A stretch of DNA of 64,000 bases from Filosporella fistucella (GCA_030077755.1 JAQJZZ010000014.1:2790001-2854000), one strand, 5' to 3'; positions 33,308-46,701 are shown, counted from the stretch's first letter. Numbers and translations: made by a program. The notes: a model not told the origin generated them from the letters alone.

Positions 33308-36110
33308 TTTGAACGATTGAGTGTGTTGGGATGCCGTAAACGAGTGATTGGCACGGGGTATATAAGTTTGCAGTTGTAGATGGAGATGTAGATATTAGAT
33401 AGAGAGGTGAGGAAGTGATATGAGAATGAGAGCAAGAGGGTTATATACCACTCTTAGATGAGAGACAGGACCTGCACAACAGTGGCAACAGGTCATGACC
33501 AAGGAAACAGATTACCAGGTCCGAATCAGCTCTTGTGTTCCGATGCATGTACCAATCAGCACTTATTCTCCCGGATCAGCCACGGAGAGGCCTTTCTGGG
33601 TTACGTGCGGAGAAGACAGGCAATCTCGGGGATGGCGTTGAGGGGGTTCGAGGAAACCTTGTTTGGTGGTCTTATTGGATGGGATTATGACGGGTGCGGT
33701 CGTGAATCGAAAGCTGACTTGCTTTGGAGGGGAAATGTTCGGCATCTGCATTTGCATTTGCTGGTGGAGATGTAATTGTTTGAGGGAAAGGTGGCACTTG
33801 ATACGAGATACTGTATGACGAGTTGCAACTACAACGACAGCTTCGAGTCTGCCGGCAGCTCAACAAACACACAAGTCAACACAGCACTACACCTCCGACA
33901 AACAACAGGCTCTCTGGCATGCAGGAACAATGCTTACATTAGTCGTAGCTTCCCACTAACGACTCTCTTCCTAGCTGCCAAATCCGGTTCTCCTTCCCCT
34001 TCTCTAGAAGCATGGCGTACTAGTAGAAGCCTGCCAATTGCCATCGCATGTGGCCATCAGAGCCGAAGATTGACAGGAGAGGAGGTCGCAGAAACTTCTC
34101 TTCAATCGGACCGCCACTCTAAATACGGATAAGCGTGTCCTGTGGTCTGGGGTAAGCTGCATGGTTATTGATTGACTGAGTGAGAATGTATGGGGTAGTT
34201 AGCGCCGGGCAAATCTTGGAATCCTTAAAACATGACGGCACATCGGCCGAGGCTTGGAGGTGGGTGCGTTTCTGACATCTGATTTTCACCTGACTGACTG
34301 GTTTGGAACGAACGGGGAATGTGAAAGGAGAGTATTTTCACATGTTGAATTGTAAGAGATTATGGGTTTGGGAAGGAAGATGAGGTCCAGTAAGTGGGAG
34401 AGTGTGGAATGTAATTATTCTCGGACCCCCTGGAAAGGGGTATTCGATTGCTAATAGCAAAATTAATTGGACAATTCAAATATCTATTTCTAGCAACACA
34501 TTTGCCTCCTAAACTCTGATTTATCTGCAAAAAATCATCATCATCAGATGATTCCTCTCCTCCTCAATTGGCCTCTTAGCGACTCTCGCAAGTTCGCAAC
34601 ACAGTTGCATGTAATTTCGGCTGCTCTCTCTCGGTTGTAACCTCTCGGAGATGGCATCGCATCGCATCCAGAAAGAACACCATCTGCCCCGACCGACGAT
34701 CATTCGTTTTTCCCATCCGAGAAACCTTTCGAGGGCATGGGCCGGGGAAGCAGGGATTGCAGGTAAGAATGCACACATCGGAAAAAAGTGGCGCTCATAA
34801 CAATAAATAATGCATAATGCGTGTCCCGGGCACTGGGATCGCTATGTGCCTCTAATTTGCGTTTTGTGCGCGGGGAAAGAGCTTGTTTGAGGTGTGTGGA
34901 GGTTGGTTGATGTTTATGTTTATGTTTATGGCGAGGTTGCCATTGTACTTCGTGCGTGCAGGATGCAGGATGTGAGTGATGGGTAGGACGCAGGTAGAAA
35001 TGGTTACCTTTCGTGTGAGATGAGATCATGTTGTGGTTTCTGGTGGAAGCTGAGGTGTTTCCGGGTCAGCGAGTACGGTGCTTGTGCGAGTTATAATCTG
35101 CTGGACCTCCACTCGATGATTCCTGAAATGTGCCTTTTCGAATTCACGAATTTCTTGTCGATATTATTATGATTTTCTCGATATAATTTGCGACATACAC
35201 TGCAAAATATGGCATGACCTTTTGATATCTCAGAAAAGATGTTAGGTATGAATATAAGTATGAAAGAATAACGCCGTATGGCTTCACTTCTGGTCTAGCA
35301 AATGGTATGTAGGTAGGTATTTGTACAGTTATTCCCTAAGCAGCAAAACTGCAAATAATACTCACATCTTGTCGCCTTTCATTATCTATCACTACACATT
35401 ACGATATGCATTACGTCTTTCCCTCTCGATCCCCCTCTCCTGGCTAATCCCTTAGCTTTCTAGATCTATAGAAGAATGTCTTAAAATCATACCACGCATT
35501 TCAATCCCACCACGAATCCCATACTTCTTCATCAACCATATGGCTATTCTTCAATACCCCTTACAAGCACAACGATCCGATTCAAAACAATAAACGCCAC
35601 AAAACACTCTGGCTAGTATATGTCTATCACGCTTTCTCAAGTTGGCCTTTATAGCATGTCTTAAACCATCTTCAATTTGTGGAGCGCCATTGGTGTCACC
35701 TGGGTTTCACCGTTGTCGGCTACGGGATCAAAGTTCTGCAAAGGCGAGCTTTACCACTTCATATATCGATAGTTCGCGCCTTGAAGATAGGGGACCTGAA
35801 TGTTCTATCAATACTAGCTTTTAGCTTCTGGGCGGGAAGGTTCCGTTCCTGGTATTGAGAGAATCAGAACCACATGATGTTTCGGAAGGAGGCAGACTGG
35901 GAGTTTTGATAAGGTCCACGCCTGCAATCAACCTCGGGGAACACCTACAATTTCCAGAGGTATGTCTTACGAGTCAATAATCTCTATAAAAAGAACTACA
36001 TATATCTGCCAACTATCCCGTCCATCCTCTCATCCAATAAGTCCTACCCTCGCCGAAATACAATGAAATCTCAACCAACCTCATTCTCACTTACACCCTC
36101 ACAGAGATCC
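33308..36110. other. Intergenic, ~2.8 kb, no gene seen
   Basis: Only short frames with no splice partners. Includes a TATATAA-like sequence near 33359-33365 that is a plausible core promoter for the CFEM gene (minus strand) and a TTTATG simple repeat at 34909-34930. Confidence 0.5.
34909..34930 (+). repeat. TTTATG simple repeat
   Basis: Three to four tandem TTTATG units (GATGTTTATGTTTATGTTTA). Confidence 0.7.
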
Positions 36111-39100
36111 CTAAACCCACTCACTAACCACATCTCTAACCACCTCCGTAGACACTAATCCCCCATTAACAACGACCTGCGCACCACCCGCTCTCATCCC
36201 CCTAACAACCCTCTTAGCAACCTCATTCGCCTCTCCCAAACCCACCAATCTTCTCTTCCTCCCTTTCCCTCCCTCCTTCTGTAACTTCAAATCCATATTC
36301 TCACACACATTCCAAACTCCTTTCTTCCCCTCCATCGCCTCTTCCTCTTTCTTGACAAAAGAACTAGCGGGCATATTCATAACCCCATTATTAAAACTCC
36401 CATTATAACCCCCAAAAAGCGCATAATTAAACCCGCCTACCTCAATCGGTCGCCCTACTATCTCCGCATCATAGATTTCTTTCGCCATTTCTAAGGGTGT
36501 GCGACCGGTGGAGTTTTCTCTGTAGAGGAGAGAGGGGGAGAGGGAGAGGAGGTAGGAGGTTAGAGATGTGAGACCTGCTTTTATAGAGACGTGGAGAGGG
36601 AGATCTCCTTCTCCGTTTATGAGGGAGAGAGCTTCGCCAAGAGCGCCGTGTTTCTCTAGGATTTGGAGAATATCTGGGGATTTGTGGGAGCCGTTGTTGG
36701 AGGATAGCCAGAGGGCTAGGGGGGTGAGAGAGCCAGGGTGGATGGTGCTTTTCTCGAGGGCCATTTCTTTTATGGCTTGAGCTGGGAAGAGAGATAGCAT
36801 TTCGTCGAGTGCAGAAGCCGAGGTTTTGGCGCCGGAATTAGAGCGAGCGTAGGTGAGAGAGCTGTGAAGCATGTTTCGACCTGCTTTGTCTCTGTGGCGG
36901 ACGTTTGCGCCGGAGGAAAGGAGGAGGGAGACGAGGTAGGGCCGTTGGAGGAAGACTGCTAGTTGGAGGGGTGTCCAGCCTTCGGAGGATTTTTGTTCGA
37001 GTAGATTGGGGTCTGTAGAGAGGAGGTGACGGACAAGGGATAGGTGTTTGCTGGGAGATTCTTCAGAGTGCTTGTTGTAGAGTATGGCGCCGTGGAGGAT
37101 GAGTTTATCTATTTCTGTTAGTTTTTCATGGAAATGTGAGCGAGGAGAATCTTACTGTTTTCATTCAACCATGTCCCAATCGTTTTATCGAAGCCTGAAC
37201 CTTCTTCAAGTGTCTTAATACGTTTATCGTGTTTATTCGCCTCGGCGAATTCTTTATATCGACGTAATGGTGAATCGCTCATAAACCATTCTACGGAATC
37301 GAGGGATCCAGAATGGGCGGCTTGAAGAACGGGAGGTATTTTCTCTTCGATTACTTGGTCGTAATGTCCTGGTGCTTGAGCCCAATCTGCTCGCTTCTTT
37401 CCACCCACGCTGAGACCTTGGTAATATCTTGGTTTGGACTTGATCTCGATACCACTGGTCTTGATGAGTTCGTTTAGAGGGATGCCTACTCCGGTTGCCT
37501 GAACAAAGTGTAAGCAGACGAGATACAAAACCCGACATCAAACTTACTCTTATCATTTCCCCCAACATGGCTGTTCGACCAAGTCTGATGGCATCAATAA
37601 ACACATTTCGACTAATAGTATAGCATTTCTGATCATCCTCCTCCTCAGCAAGAAGCACCTGTTGCTCAGCTCCAAGATCAATGAGGAATTTGAAAAGTCT
37701 CATGTCATCCATTTGTACCGCATGATCTAGAAGTGATTTCACCCCTTCTTCATCGCGATCTTCTTCTGCGCCAAAGCGTTGAGGCATGCAATTCCATTCG
37801 ATCATTGAAAGTGGGAGAACATCGCTTTTGACGATATTGGAGACTTCTCCCAGATTGTCGACGGTGAATTTATCGCTGACGAGCTCGGAGAAGATCGGAA
37901 GACCTGTAGTGTGAGTAAAAATACCAGTAAGAGGTCGATTATCTTACCTTCCTCATCATCAGAACCCTCATCATCACTATCCACAGGTCTAACATTCCAT
38001 CTCTGACGCGATCCATCTGGTTTATGATACTGTGTAGCACAAATCTCAACGATCTTCTTCGCAAGATCGTAATGGCCCCTCAACACAGCTATAGAGAATG
38101 CAGTGAAACCCTGAGTATCCTTCACAGCGATCTGAAGTGGGGGATGCCTCTTTTCACCCCACATACCAAGAGTAAGAGATTTGATTGTCTCCAGATCTCC
38201 ATTCCATGCAGCCTCGAATAGCTGTTTGTATCCCTTCTTAGAAGTGTTATTGAGGTCTGGGACATGGAATGTCAAATCTGTTTCATGCGGTTTGAGCGGT
38301 TGCATTTGGTAGCCGGGATAACTATCTCTATCATACTTGGGAATGTCGGGATGCATCTGCACAAAGGTTTTTCCACCTGCTTCGATGATTGTTTTCTCAA
38401 CGCCTTCCAACTCGACGATCAATTTGGCGATAGCGGCTTTCTTTTCTTCGGTGCCTTCCTGTTTCTGCAAGTCCTTGGTTTTCTCGATATCTTCTTTGTG
38501 CTTCTTATCGCTTCGTTGTCTTGTTTTGAAGTTTGATAAGGCACTCCAGTATTCGTAGGTTCCTGGAGTGAGACCAACTGTGTAGTACTCTTCTTCTTTC
38601 AGCTGTTCGCGTTCTGGCAATTGATTTAATGCTGGATCTTTCCATCTAAAAGTTGTTAGCTCAATTAAGATGATTTAATGCAGGAATCGTGCTGAACTTA
38701 CTCTTTCAACGCCTTAATCTTCTTCTGAACGATATCCAAAAGTGCTTCAGCAACTTGGTAACGAGCATTTTGTGGATTCTCCAATATATTCAGAGCCGTT
38801 TTATCCAGTTGTGAAGCATCAGCTCCATTCTTTAGGAGAGCGAGTATCGCTTTCGCCTTCTCATTACCTGCAGCGGCAATAATAGGCTGGATGACATTAC
38901 TCTTGTATTGATTCATATTGATAATATGATTCTGATTCTTTGCCCATTCATTCTTGGTAAGATACCATTTAATCCAAGCTTCGAATGAGATATCTGGTTT
39001 TGCGCCTATCGAAAGCAGTTTCTCAACCATTTCTTCGTAGCCTTTGTTGATAGCTGTGAGGAGAGGTGAGTCGCCTTGGTATCCGTACGTAGAGCTGCCG

Positions 39101-41716
39101 ATATTATCAAGAACGCTCAAAGCAACTGGCCTGTCTTTCGCGAGCAGAACATCGAGGACTTCTGGTTTGTTGTCGGCGATAACGTAATGGAGGGCTGTGA
39201 AGTGATTCATATCTGCTTGTGCAGATGTTGCACCGAGCTCAAGGAGGAGACTGACGACGGCTTTCGCTTTCTCGGAAGGTAATGCCAAGGCAAGTACAAT
39301 AGTCATGATTGCCCCGCGAGCGGTAGTAGTTCCAGGCTGAACCAATCTAGGGAGACATCAGCAGCTATAGCGCTAGCAATACCTCAAAAGGTAAGGTCAA
39401 ACTTACTTAACAGGCAAAAGTACATCAGCACCATACTCGGACACGAGCAACTCAATAATGTCAAGATGCCCATTCAGGATAGCGAGGTGAAGTGGCGTAA
39501 GACCATAATCCCAAGCAACAACGTTGACATCGTAAAAGTCTGGTTCTTCGGACGAATCTTCTGGTACGCCATCCTAATTTGTAGTCAGCACAATCAAATA
39601 TTTGAACAAACCAGGGAAACATACATCTAGAGCTACTTTGTCCTTCTCGACCTTGACAAAAGATCCCATTGTCATTTTATCATCATCCTCACTATCAAGA
39701 GTAATCTCTGATGCTTCCGAGCTTGCATCATCATCTTCCTCTTCCTCTTCTTCCTTTGGTGTAGCTGCAGTACCATCAGCAATTCGTTTCGCCTTCCTAG
39801 CTTCCTTTCGATCTTCCTCTTTCAATTCCTCAGCTTCCTCATTCTCCAAGCTCTTGTCCATAAGAGCTTTGACCATCGTAGCATTTCCACGAGCAGCAGC
39901 AATATGAAGAGCAGTTCTCCCATCGACAAGTCGAGCAATCAATCTGGCGCCATTATCAATCAGACATTGCACGATCTCTGGAGTTGATGCCATAACTGCG
40001 AGATGAAGTGGGGTTCTGCCAGTGTAATCGCGACGGTTGACATCTACTCCTTCTTGAGCACACCAATCTTGGACATGCTCAAGATCTCCATCGACGATAG
40101 CTTGACAAAGTCTGGCCGTATCACCAACATAGGCCATAGTTGTCCATTCATCATCAGTGATAGGATTGAAGCTTCCAATTTCCTGACGTCCTGGATCATC
40201 TTGGAGAAACGTAAGCTTGCCAGAAATATATGTCTTGCTCTCTTCTTCTGCGACTTGAAGTTCTTCATCTGTTTTCGGGACAGGACAGTATCCACAGCAA
40301 TCCTGGAGAACTTCCTCTGCAGTACCAAAGAAACAAGGATGTCTGTGCAGATGGACTTCTCGTTCCTTAGGTTGATTCCATTCTGCATTGAGAAGAAGAT
40401 CTTTGGCGTAGAGAAGACGATTTATCCTAGCAGCATGATATGTCGGACCATATGGAACAGTCATAGTATGATACGAAGCAACTTCTTCATGATCAATCCA
40501 TTCTGCAACTTCATCTTCCTCCTGTTCTTTGATATTTCCACTCATGCTATGTCGGTATCCTCTATTCACAGCGGGTCGTCCTCTTTCCGCACGTCTTTGA
40601 TCCATATAAGAATCACGGTCATGAGTCTTTGGCAATTTCTCCAAAATCAACAAACGAGCGAGACCTTGTGTTCTACCAAATGAGCGTTCAAAAATGGTGG
40701 GATCAATTCGAGTGCGGTCCATCAGTGGCCAATGAACTTCAAATCCACGGTGACTGTACTTAGAAAGACGATTTTCATAAGACGGAGAACGGCGAGTAAG
40801 ATCGATAGTATTGCATTGCGTGACAAAAGCAGTGACTGCACGGGGAGCAGCGTAGACTTGCTTGCCATCATAAGCAGCACAAGCACAATCGACATCGAAA
40901 CCAGTGATAATTTGGGAAACAGAATCGTAAAGACGAAGAACAATTTGAACATGTCGAGTAGGATACAGACTTGCGATCGTGATTGCATTTTTAGTTCGGA
41001 TAGTCGTAGTTTCATGCAGAATACTGTCCTTGATATTCCTTTCAATCTGCTTGATTTTTTCAAGGCCTTCTTCTTCGTTTAATCCATAGAGGAATAGATC
41101 GACGTCGCTGGCGGGAGCGAGATGTTGGTGATAGTACTCTCTCATACTTCTCTTGCTCCCAGCCCATTTCTCTGGAACGGGGAGGAGGGCAGTGGTGACG
41201 GCAGATCCTGCTGCGACGACATTGTTCCAATCGAGTTCAGAAAGAGCTGATTCGGAAAACAGGTTGAAATTCTGCTGGAAAGCTTTGAGAGAGGATACAA
41301 CAGCAGGAGCTCCACTTGGTTTGCGCTCCTCGTCTTTCAATGGCATGATATACCTGAGTATGGTCAGCAAAGGCCAAACAATGGCAAGCTAATCTCGTCA
41401 TCATAAATCAAAACATAACCCACCTATCCCTTTCCTCCTCACTCTCCCCTTCCAAGTCCCTAGCTCTGATCTTCAATTCCCCCTCCTGTCCTTCAAAAAT
41501 TGGTACCAAATTAACACATCCATCTTTCACAATCTCGTGCTCAGGCTGCTGTGCATACACCTTTCTTAATTCCGCCTCGAATTTCTTATATGGTTCAAGA
41601 AGTTCCGGGATAGGGGTATCAGGGTGTTTGGCAAGATACGGGATGAAATTCTTGACAGATCCAGAGGGAAGAGAGGGGATGTTGATCTCCTCTGCCGCTG
41701 GAAGTGAGGGAGCCAT
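36111..41716 (-). CDS. Giant ankyrin-repeat protein with NTase-like N-terminal block
   Basis: Eight exons: 41716..41424, 41353..39625, 39573..39407, 39346..38702, 38645..37948, 37903..37548, 37498..37156, 37108..36111; all seven introns (44-70 bp) are phase-consistent, giving 1742 residues. Residues ~1-110 are a short acidic N-terminus. Residues ~125-290 hold AAGSAVTTAL, SDVDLFLYG (Asp181, Asp183) and TGFDVDCACAAYDG (Asp251, Asp253), resembling the G-S, DxD and third-acid arrangement of nucleotidyltransferase folds, then RRSPSYENRLSKYSHRGFEV. Ankyrin repeats are scattered from ~470 to the end (TGRTPLHLAVMASTPEIVQC, YGLTPLHLAILNGHLDIIEL, GFTAFSIAVLRGHYDLAKKI, EGWTPLQLAVFLQRPYLVSL), interrupted by acidic and coiled segments (KEEEEEEDDDASSEAS; KKHKEDIEKTKDLQKQ). 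No signal peptide; probably cytosolic. The NTase assignment is inference from motif spacing. Confidence 0.85.
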
Positions 41717-43366
41717 ATCGATGTTTAAGCTTGGAGGTGAGCTGGGAATTGAGATTGAGCTGTGGAAACGTATGGATGTAGCTGTAGAGCTTCGCAATGA
41801 TTGTCAAAAATGTACGTGAAATTGTTTGCCCCAAGCCAGATGCGCTATCATTAATTGACTCTCAGAAGAGGCTTGTGTATTCAATTGCAACGAGTAATGT
41901 CTCCTCAATGCCAATGGATTGGAAATCCGATTAGAAAACGGGGAAATCACCCTTTTAATAGCTTTCATCATTGACGATTCAGCTCAACGGTTGAGCATCG
42001 CGTCGAAGAGAATGGCTAGCACGCGTGCTGTCGCCTGTTCTCGTGATGCAAATGTGGAAATAGGAGGAGGCAGCAGTGCTATTTTTGGGTATGGTGCCTT
42101 GAGATGGAACGCGCTATGCCTGTTGAGAGTGGTGCACGTGATGCTATTTGCCCCTGAATGGCGGGATGTGGGGAGACGGTGGTGCGGTTGAGGTAAGAAG
42201 GAGATTGAGGTGGGATGTAGGCAGTTTGGAGAGTTTGGATGAGCAATTCTCTTGGTCTAGTAATTAAAACGTAGATGCATACCAAGAGTAGTTATGCATT
42301 TTATCAGTCTGCAGTGAAAATGGGAGATGCTTGATTATCCTTGGCGTTGATGCTGTGTTGAGCTACGTCGTGCAAAATATATGCTACCTTGATCGAAGGG
42401 GTAGACTTTCTTCAAATAGGAAATAAATTATGATTAGTACCTGTGAACAAAAAAGGGTATAGAAAGTAAGAGTGGACGAAGTGAGTGTTAAGCAGTCAAC
42501 GACGAGTGATTATTGGCTATCTATTGTATCTTCATACAAATGATGGCTTAATTGGTCCAGTAACACAGCGTAAGGATATTAAGATACCCTATGTCACCAT
42601 GCCATGAAACTTATTGACAATCATTTGAATCATCCATGGTCTGGAATCTAGGAGCCAAACTATCTGTGGCAACTCAAGGAAAACATAGAGAATGGAAAGA
42701 ATGAGAATGTGCGATGGCATTAAGGAGCTGGCCGAGGGGGGGGGGGTTATACTCTGGCCAAGGGTCGCTATACCCTTTTCGACGAAACCTATTGGGAAGG
42801 AATTCATCAGGTGGGGAGAATGTGGAGAAGTGAAGGGAGTGATTGGCCAGGAGCAGAAGCATGTAAGTAGAAGGAGCGAGGTCGTAAAGGTTTATGTGAG
42901 GCTGAAAGGTGATGAGGCCAACCACATCATCCAACAGCAGTAGACTATACATCCCCACCTCCACGTTTCTGCGTACTCCGTAATGAGGGGTTGAACCAAG
43001 TGGGACTACCCGGTGTGGAGATTAAAGCTGGGAATTTCCATCACCTAAGTAGGGCAGTTTCGGCTCCAAGAACAGGTGCTCCGTCCAAAACTGGGAAGAT
43101 ATTAATCCATGTACCTCCTTGGAAGCTTACCTACATCTCTGCCTCCCAACGCCCAAGCATCTCCTCAAAAGAGATTCTAACCCCTTATTCTCGACTCAAA
43201 AAGCCATCATTATACCAGGTAGGAGATGAGAAAAGACATCTGATAATGTAACCGTTAGTCAATCAACGGATGTTCCAATAAGTGTAACTCCACTGCACCT
43301 TAAGGTATTATAGCTTATGCTCATGTCCTTTCCTACAACTCATATAATACATTCTCACTACCTATC
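41717..43366. other. Intergenic, ~1.6 kb, no gene seen
   Basis: Separates two minus-strand genes. Contains a G11 run (42736..42746) and only short frames. Confidence 0.55.
42736..42746 (+). repeat. G11 homopolymer
   Basis: Eleven consecutive G following GGCCGA and followed by TTATAC. Confidence 0.85.
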
Positions 43367-44730
43367 CTATTCCTCTCCCCCAAACGGATAATTAAACTTC
43401 AACAACCCATTCAATCCCCCCACCCACCCATCGTCATCCTCTCCCCCCGTCTTAGCATGCCTCATCACACACGGCACTCCACCAACCCATTCTCTCCCTT
43501 TAGCAATATGTTCGCCATTAACTCTAACCTCCATGCCGACGCCTACGCCTCTACTCCTCCGTCGTCCATCAATACTAACTTCCAGTTCCCTGCCTCTGTT
43601 TTTCTCGCTCAGGCGGAGAGTGATTGGTGTGTTGGAAGGGAGGACTAAAGGTCTGAATGAGAGACTCCGAGGACAGATGGGCGTGAGCATCAAACTGCTG
43701 ACGAGAGGGTGGATGATGCTTCCTCCTGAACTAAGACTATATGCAGTGCTTCCTGTAGGAGTAGAGATGATCATTCCATCCGCCACCGCTTCAGTAAGAA
43801 ATCTCCCTCCGACAAACACCTCAATGATAGCTAAATGAGCTTCTTTTCCACGATGGATAATTACTTCGTTCATAGCATGAACATCTCCATCTGCGCTCTC
43901 TGCTGTATTGTCTCCTATTACTCTCTGTCCATCAGAGTCGAAAACTCCAACTTTCAGCCTATTTCGTAGAAGAACTTTAGAGCTTCTTGTAGGACCCATC
44001 GATTTCCCTCGAATGCTGGACCAGCCTGTAACCACATCCCCTGTGTGCCCATTCTGGATATGTGGATGTTTCTGATCTTGGTATAGAGGTGTTCCGGCTT
44101 CGGCACCAGACATGTATACCTCTCTAAATGCCCTCTTATATTCTCCAAATTTCCACTCGCCTAGAAATCCTAATGTTCCCATGCTAAATGAGAGAATGGG
44201 TGGGACGTGGAGAGTCGTGCTGAATAGAGATGAGGCATGGAGGATTGTTCCGTCGCCGCCGAGGGTGGTTGTCATGTCTACTTTTGACGGGAGAGCGTCG
44301 GAGGAACTGGTGGTGTATATTGGGAAGTGGAAATGCTTGTGCATTTGCGCCGCGACTTTGGGTTCGAAGATGAGGGAGACATTGTCGTAATTGGAATGGA
44401 TATGTCTGAGCTGTCAGAATGATCACTACAACAGGCATATGACTGACTTTGAAAACTCAATCAGAGATTCTGTAACCAGCGGAGCTCTGTCCTTCTTTAT
44501 GAGCAGAATGTTTCGAGGAGGAGAAGGCCATTGCAGGGACAACAAATCGCTAGTTTGACTCTCTACCAATTGTCAGTAAAGCTTCTCAATCTGCGGATAA
44601 ACTTGCCTTGATATCTAGGTATAATTCTATCCTCTAAACCTTCCACATCTAATATTTCCCTTCTAGTAGCCGTACTACTAAACCCTCTCCTCAAACCACT
44701 CACCCTTGGCACTCTCCGTAAGATAATCAT
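43367..44730 (-). CDS. POS5: Mitochondrial-type NADH/NAD kinase (Pos5-like)
   Basis: Three exons: 44730..44607, 44562..44448, 44405..43367, 425 residues. Intron 1 (44 bp) has a GC donor (AAG/GCAAGT) with TACTGAC branch; intron 2 (42 bp) starts GTCAGT. The junctions yield LQWPSPPRNILLIKKDRAP and SNYDNVSLIFEPKVAAQMHK, standard for fungal NAD kinases. Core motifs: TLGGDGTIL (GGDG at 129-132), NEVIIHRG, and STPTGSTAYSLSSGGSI. The N-terminus MIILRRVPRVSGLRRGFSST is arginine-rich, acid-free and amphipathic, a mitochondrial presequence, which points to Pos5 rather than cytosolic Utr1/Yef1. The enzyme phosphorylates NAD(H) to supply mitochondrial NADPH for antioxidant defence, Fe-S assembly and proline/arginine synthesis. 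It is divergent from the acyltransferase gene across 583 bp. Confidence 0.9.
44563..44606 (-). other. GC-AG intron in NADH kinase gene
   Basis: 44-nt intron with donor GCAAGT preceded by AAG, branch TACTGAC and acceptor GGTAG. No GT donor nearby keeps the frame, while GC-AG splicing restores PRYQES followed by QTSDLLSLQWPSPP. All other introns assigned in the window use GT donors. Confidence 0.8.
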
Positions 44731-45313
44731 TGTTGGTCAGAAGAAGACAAATGTCCGTCTTTAGCCGGAGAAAGATAAGTTAATCCAGACTTGGCGCATC
44801 ATCATAAAGCTTCTCCGTCGCGTATCACATAATTTTGAGAGTTCACCTTCATCTCCTACCACCTCTCTCGAAGCTCATGATATGATGCTGGTGTCAAATC
44901 AAGCTCATTATCGTTGCACGCGACGTTATGCTTTACGTGCTAGGGACGCGATAAGCGATAAGCTTTCGTCTAAGCTATTATCCATACCCTAACCGTATTG
45001 ACGTAGCTGCCGTTGCCTACCGGGAGCATGGAATCTACATTCCAGCTTGATTTTTCTCTGTGCAGCTATTTTTACAGGGAATGCTTCTGAACGTCATGGA
45101 TGAGAGAAGTTGACAGAGAGATTTGGTGAGGTAAAAAGTTGTTTGGAAATCGAAAAGGAGGCTTGATCACGAGTGTTGATACCACGGGAACATCGGAGGC
45201 ACACGACAGGAAACTTCCTTGACTGGCAAGGCGTCGCCTACATAAGACATCTGTCTGGCTTCGAGATACTCGACACAACATAGTGCAGTCTGCTACGCGG
45301 GGTCAGCGATAAC
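44731..45313. promoter_or_regulatory. Shared divergent promoter, 583 bp
   Basis: Interval between the start codons of the NADH kinase (-) and acyltransferase (+) genes; both must be transcribed from here. It contains CACGTGC-like and GACGTTATG-type stretches (near 44920-44945) but no element I can assign with confidence. Confidence 0.45.
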
Positions 45314-46701
45314 ATGGAGAACGAAGTGCGTCAGAGACGGCCAGCAGAGGTGGTGAAGAAAGATGGTGAAGAGAAAGCGACAGGACATCCTGGAGGGGAA
45401 ATCAAGCATGGAGGTCCTAAACAGCTTATACGATTCATGTTGTTCATGTGTTATTTCTTCTCCTCAAGTTTCTCGTATGCCTCCCTCTCTCCTCTTTGAT
45501 GCTGTGGGAATGCTAACACGACTAGAATCGTCGCAACACAATTTATCGGCGTCCCTCTATACTGGATCAACCGCGATCTCTACTATGCCTACATGGCTCT
45601 TACCAAACAATCTTTCGGTATCGTCGTTACGACTCTGACACAGTGGTGGGCTCCAACTGTTGTGCGCATAAGTGGAGATGAGTCGGTAGCTGGACAGCTG
45701 AGGATAACTGAAGATGGGAGAGCCGAATGTCATTTCCCAGAGAGAATGGTTATGATTGCGAATCATCAGGTAGGAAAATACCCCCTCTTAGAGAATGATG
45801 CTGATAAACGTAGATATATTCAGACTGGCTATACCTCTGGTGGGTCGCATACACAAACGTTCCTCGAATGCATGGACATATATATATCCTCCTCAAAGAA
45901 TCCCTCAAACATATTCCTATAGTAGGGTGGGGTATGAGATTTTACGGCTTCATATTCATGACTCGAAAGATGGAGACGGATCAGCCTAGGATGGCGCACA
46001 GATTAAACAAGTTGAAAGAGGTGCATTCTGGTCCCATGTCTGGAACATCTGGGCTTGATCCGATGTGGTTATTGCTCTTCCCAGAGGGAACAAATGCTAG
46101 TGATAACGGAAGGAAGAAGAGTGCCCAGTGGGCCGAGAAAACTGGAGTAAAGGATTTGGAGCATGCGCTTCTACCGAGAAGTACAGGGACGTTTTTCTGC
46201 TTGAATGAGTTGAAGGGAACAGTAGATTATGTCTATGATTGTACCCTAGCCTATGGCGGTGTTCCGTAAGTACTCCCTCTACTCTACCAAAAATTAGCTC
46301 ACAAATCCAGCCGCGGGGAATTCGGCCAAGATCTCTTCACCCTCCGCTCCATGTATCTCCAAGGTCGTCCCCCGCCCTCCGTAAACATGTACTGGCGGCG
46401 TCTAGCAATCGCCGACATGCCTCTCGATGACCACGCCAAGTTCGACATCTGGCTTCGAGAACGCTGGTACGAGAAAGACGCATTCATAGAAGAGTTCCTA
46501 AACACAGGTCGTTTCCCACCTAATAAACCTGCTGCTAACGGCTTGTTGAAAACTATTCCAAAAGAGCAGGAATATATTGAAACGGAGGTCAAATTGGCGC
46601 ATTGGTGGGAAGTCGGGAATATTTTTGTGGTGCTTGCGGCATGTGGGTTGGTTGCGAATCTTCTGGCAAGGGTGTGGACGACTGTCGTTTATGGGAAGTA
46701 G
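45314..46701 (+). CDS. Lysophospholipid / 1-acylglycerol-3-phosphate acyltransferase
   Basis: Four exons: 45314..45474, 45526..45769, 45814..46265, 46311..46701; introns 51, 44 and 45 bp, phases consistent, 415 residues. The PlsC-type active site is NHQIYSDW, with HX4D at His134-Asp139, formed exactly across the second intron; the second signature is LLFPEGTN (222-229). Hydrophobic helices lie at ~45-70 (FMLFMCYFFSSSFSIVATQF), ~140-150 and at the C-terminus (VGNIFVVLAACGLVANLLAR), so it is an ER or mitochondrial membrane enzyme. The best relatives I know are the LCLAT/AGPAT 3-5 and yeast Cst26 type acyltransferases, which transfer acyl chains from acyl-CoA to lysophosphatidic acid or lysophosphatidylinositol. 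The exact acceptor cannot be read from sequence. It shares a promoter region with the NADH kinase gene. Confidence 0.9.

Noticed and set aside
40003..40683. 226-codon plus-strand frame
   Set aside because: Antisense shadow of exon 2 of the ankyrin gene, which has coherent splicing and domains.
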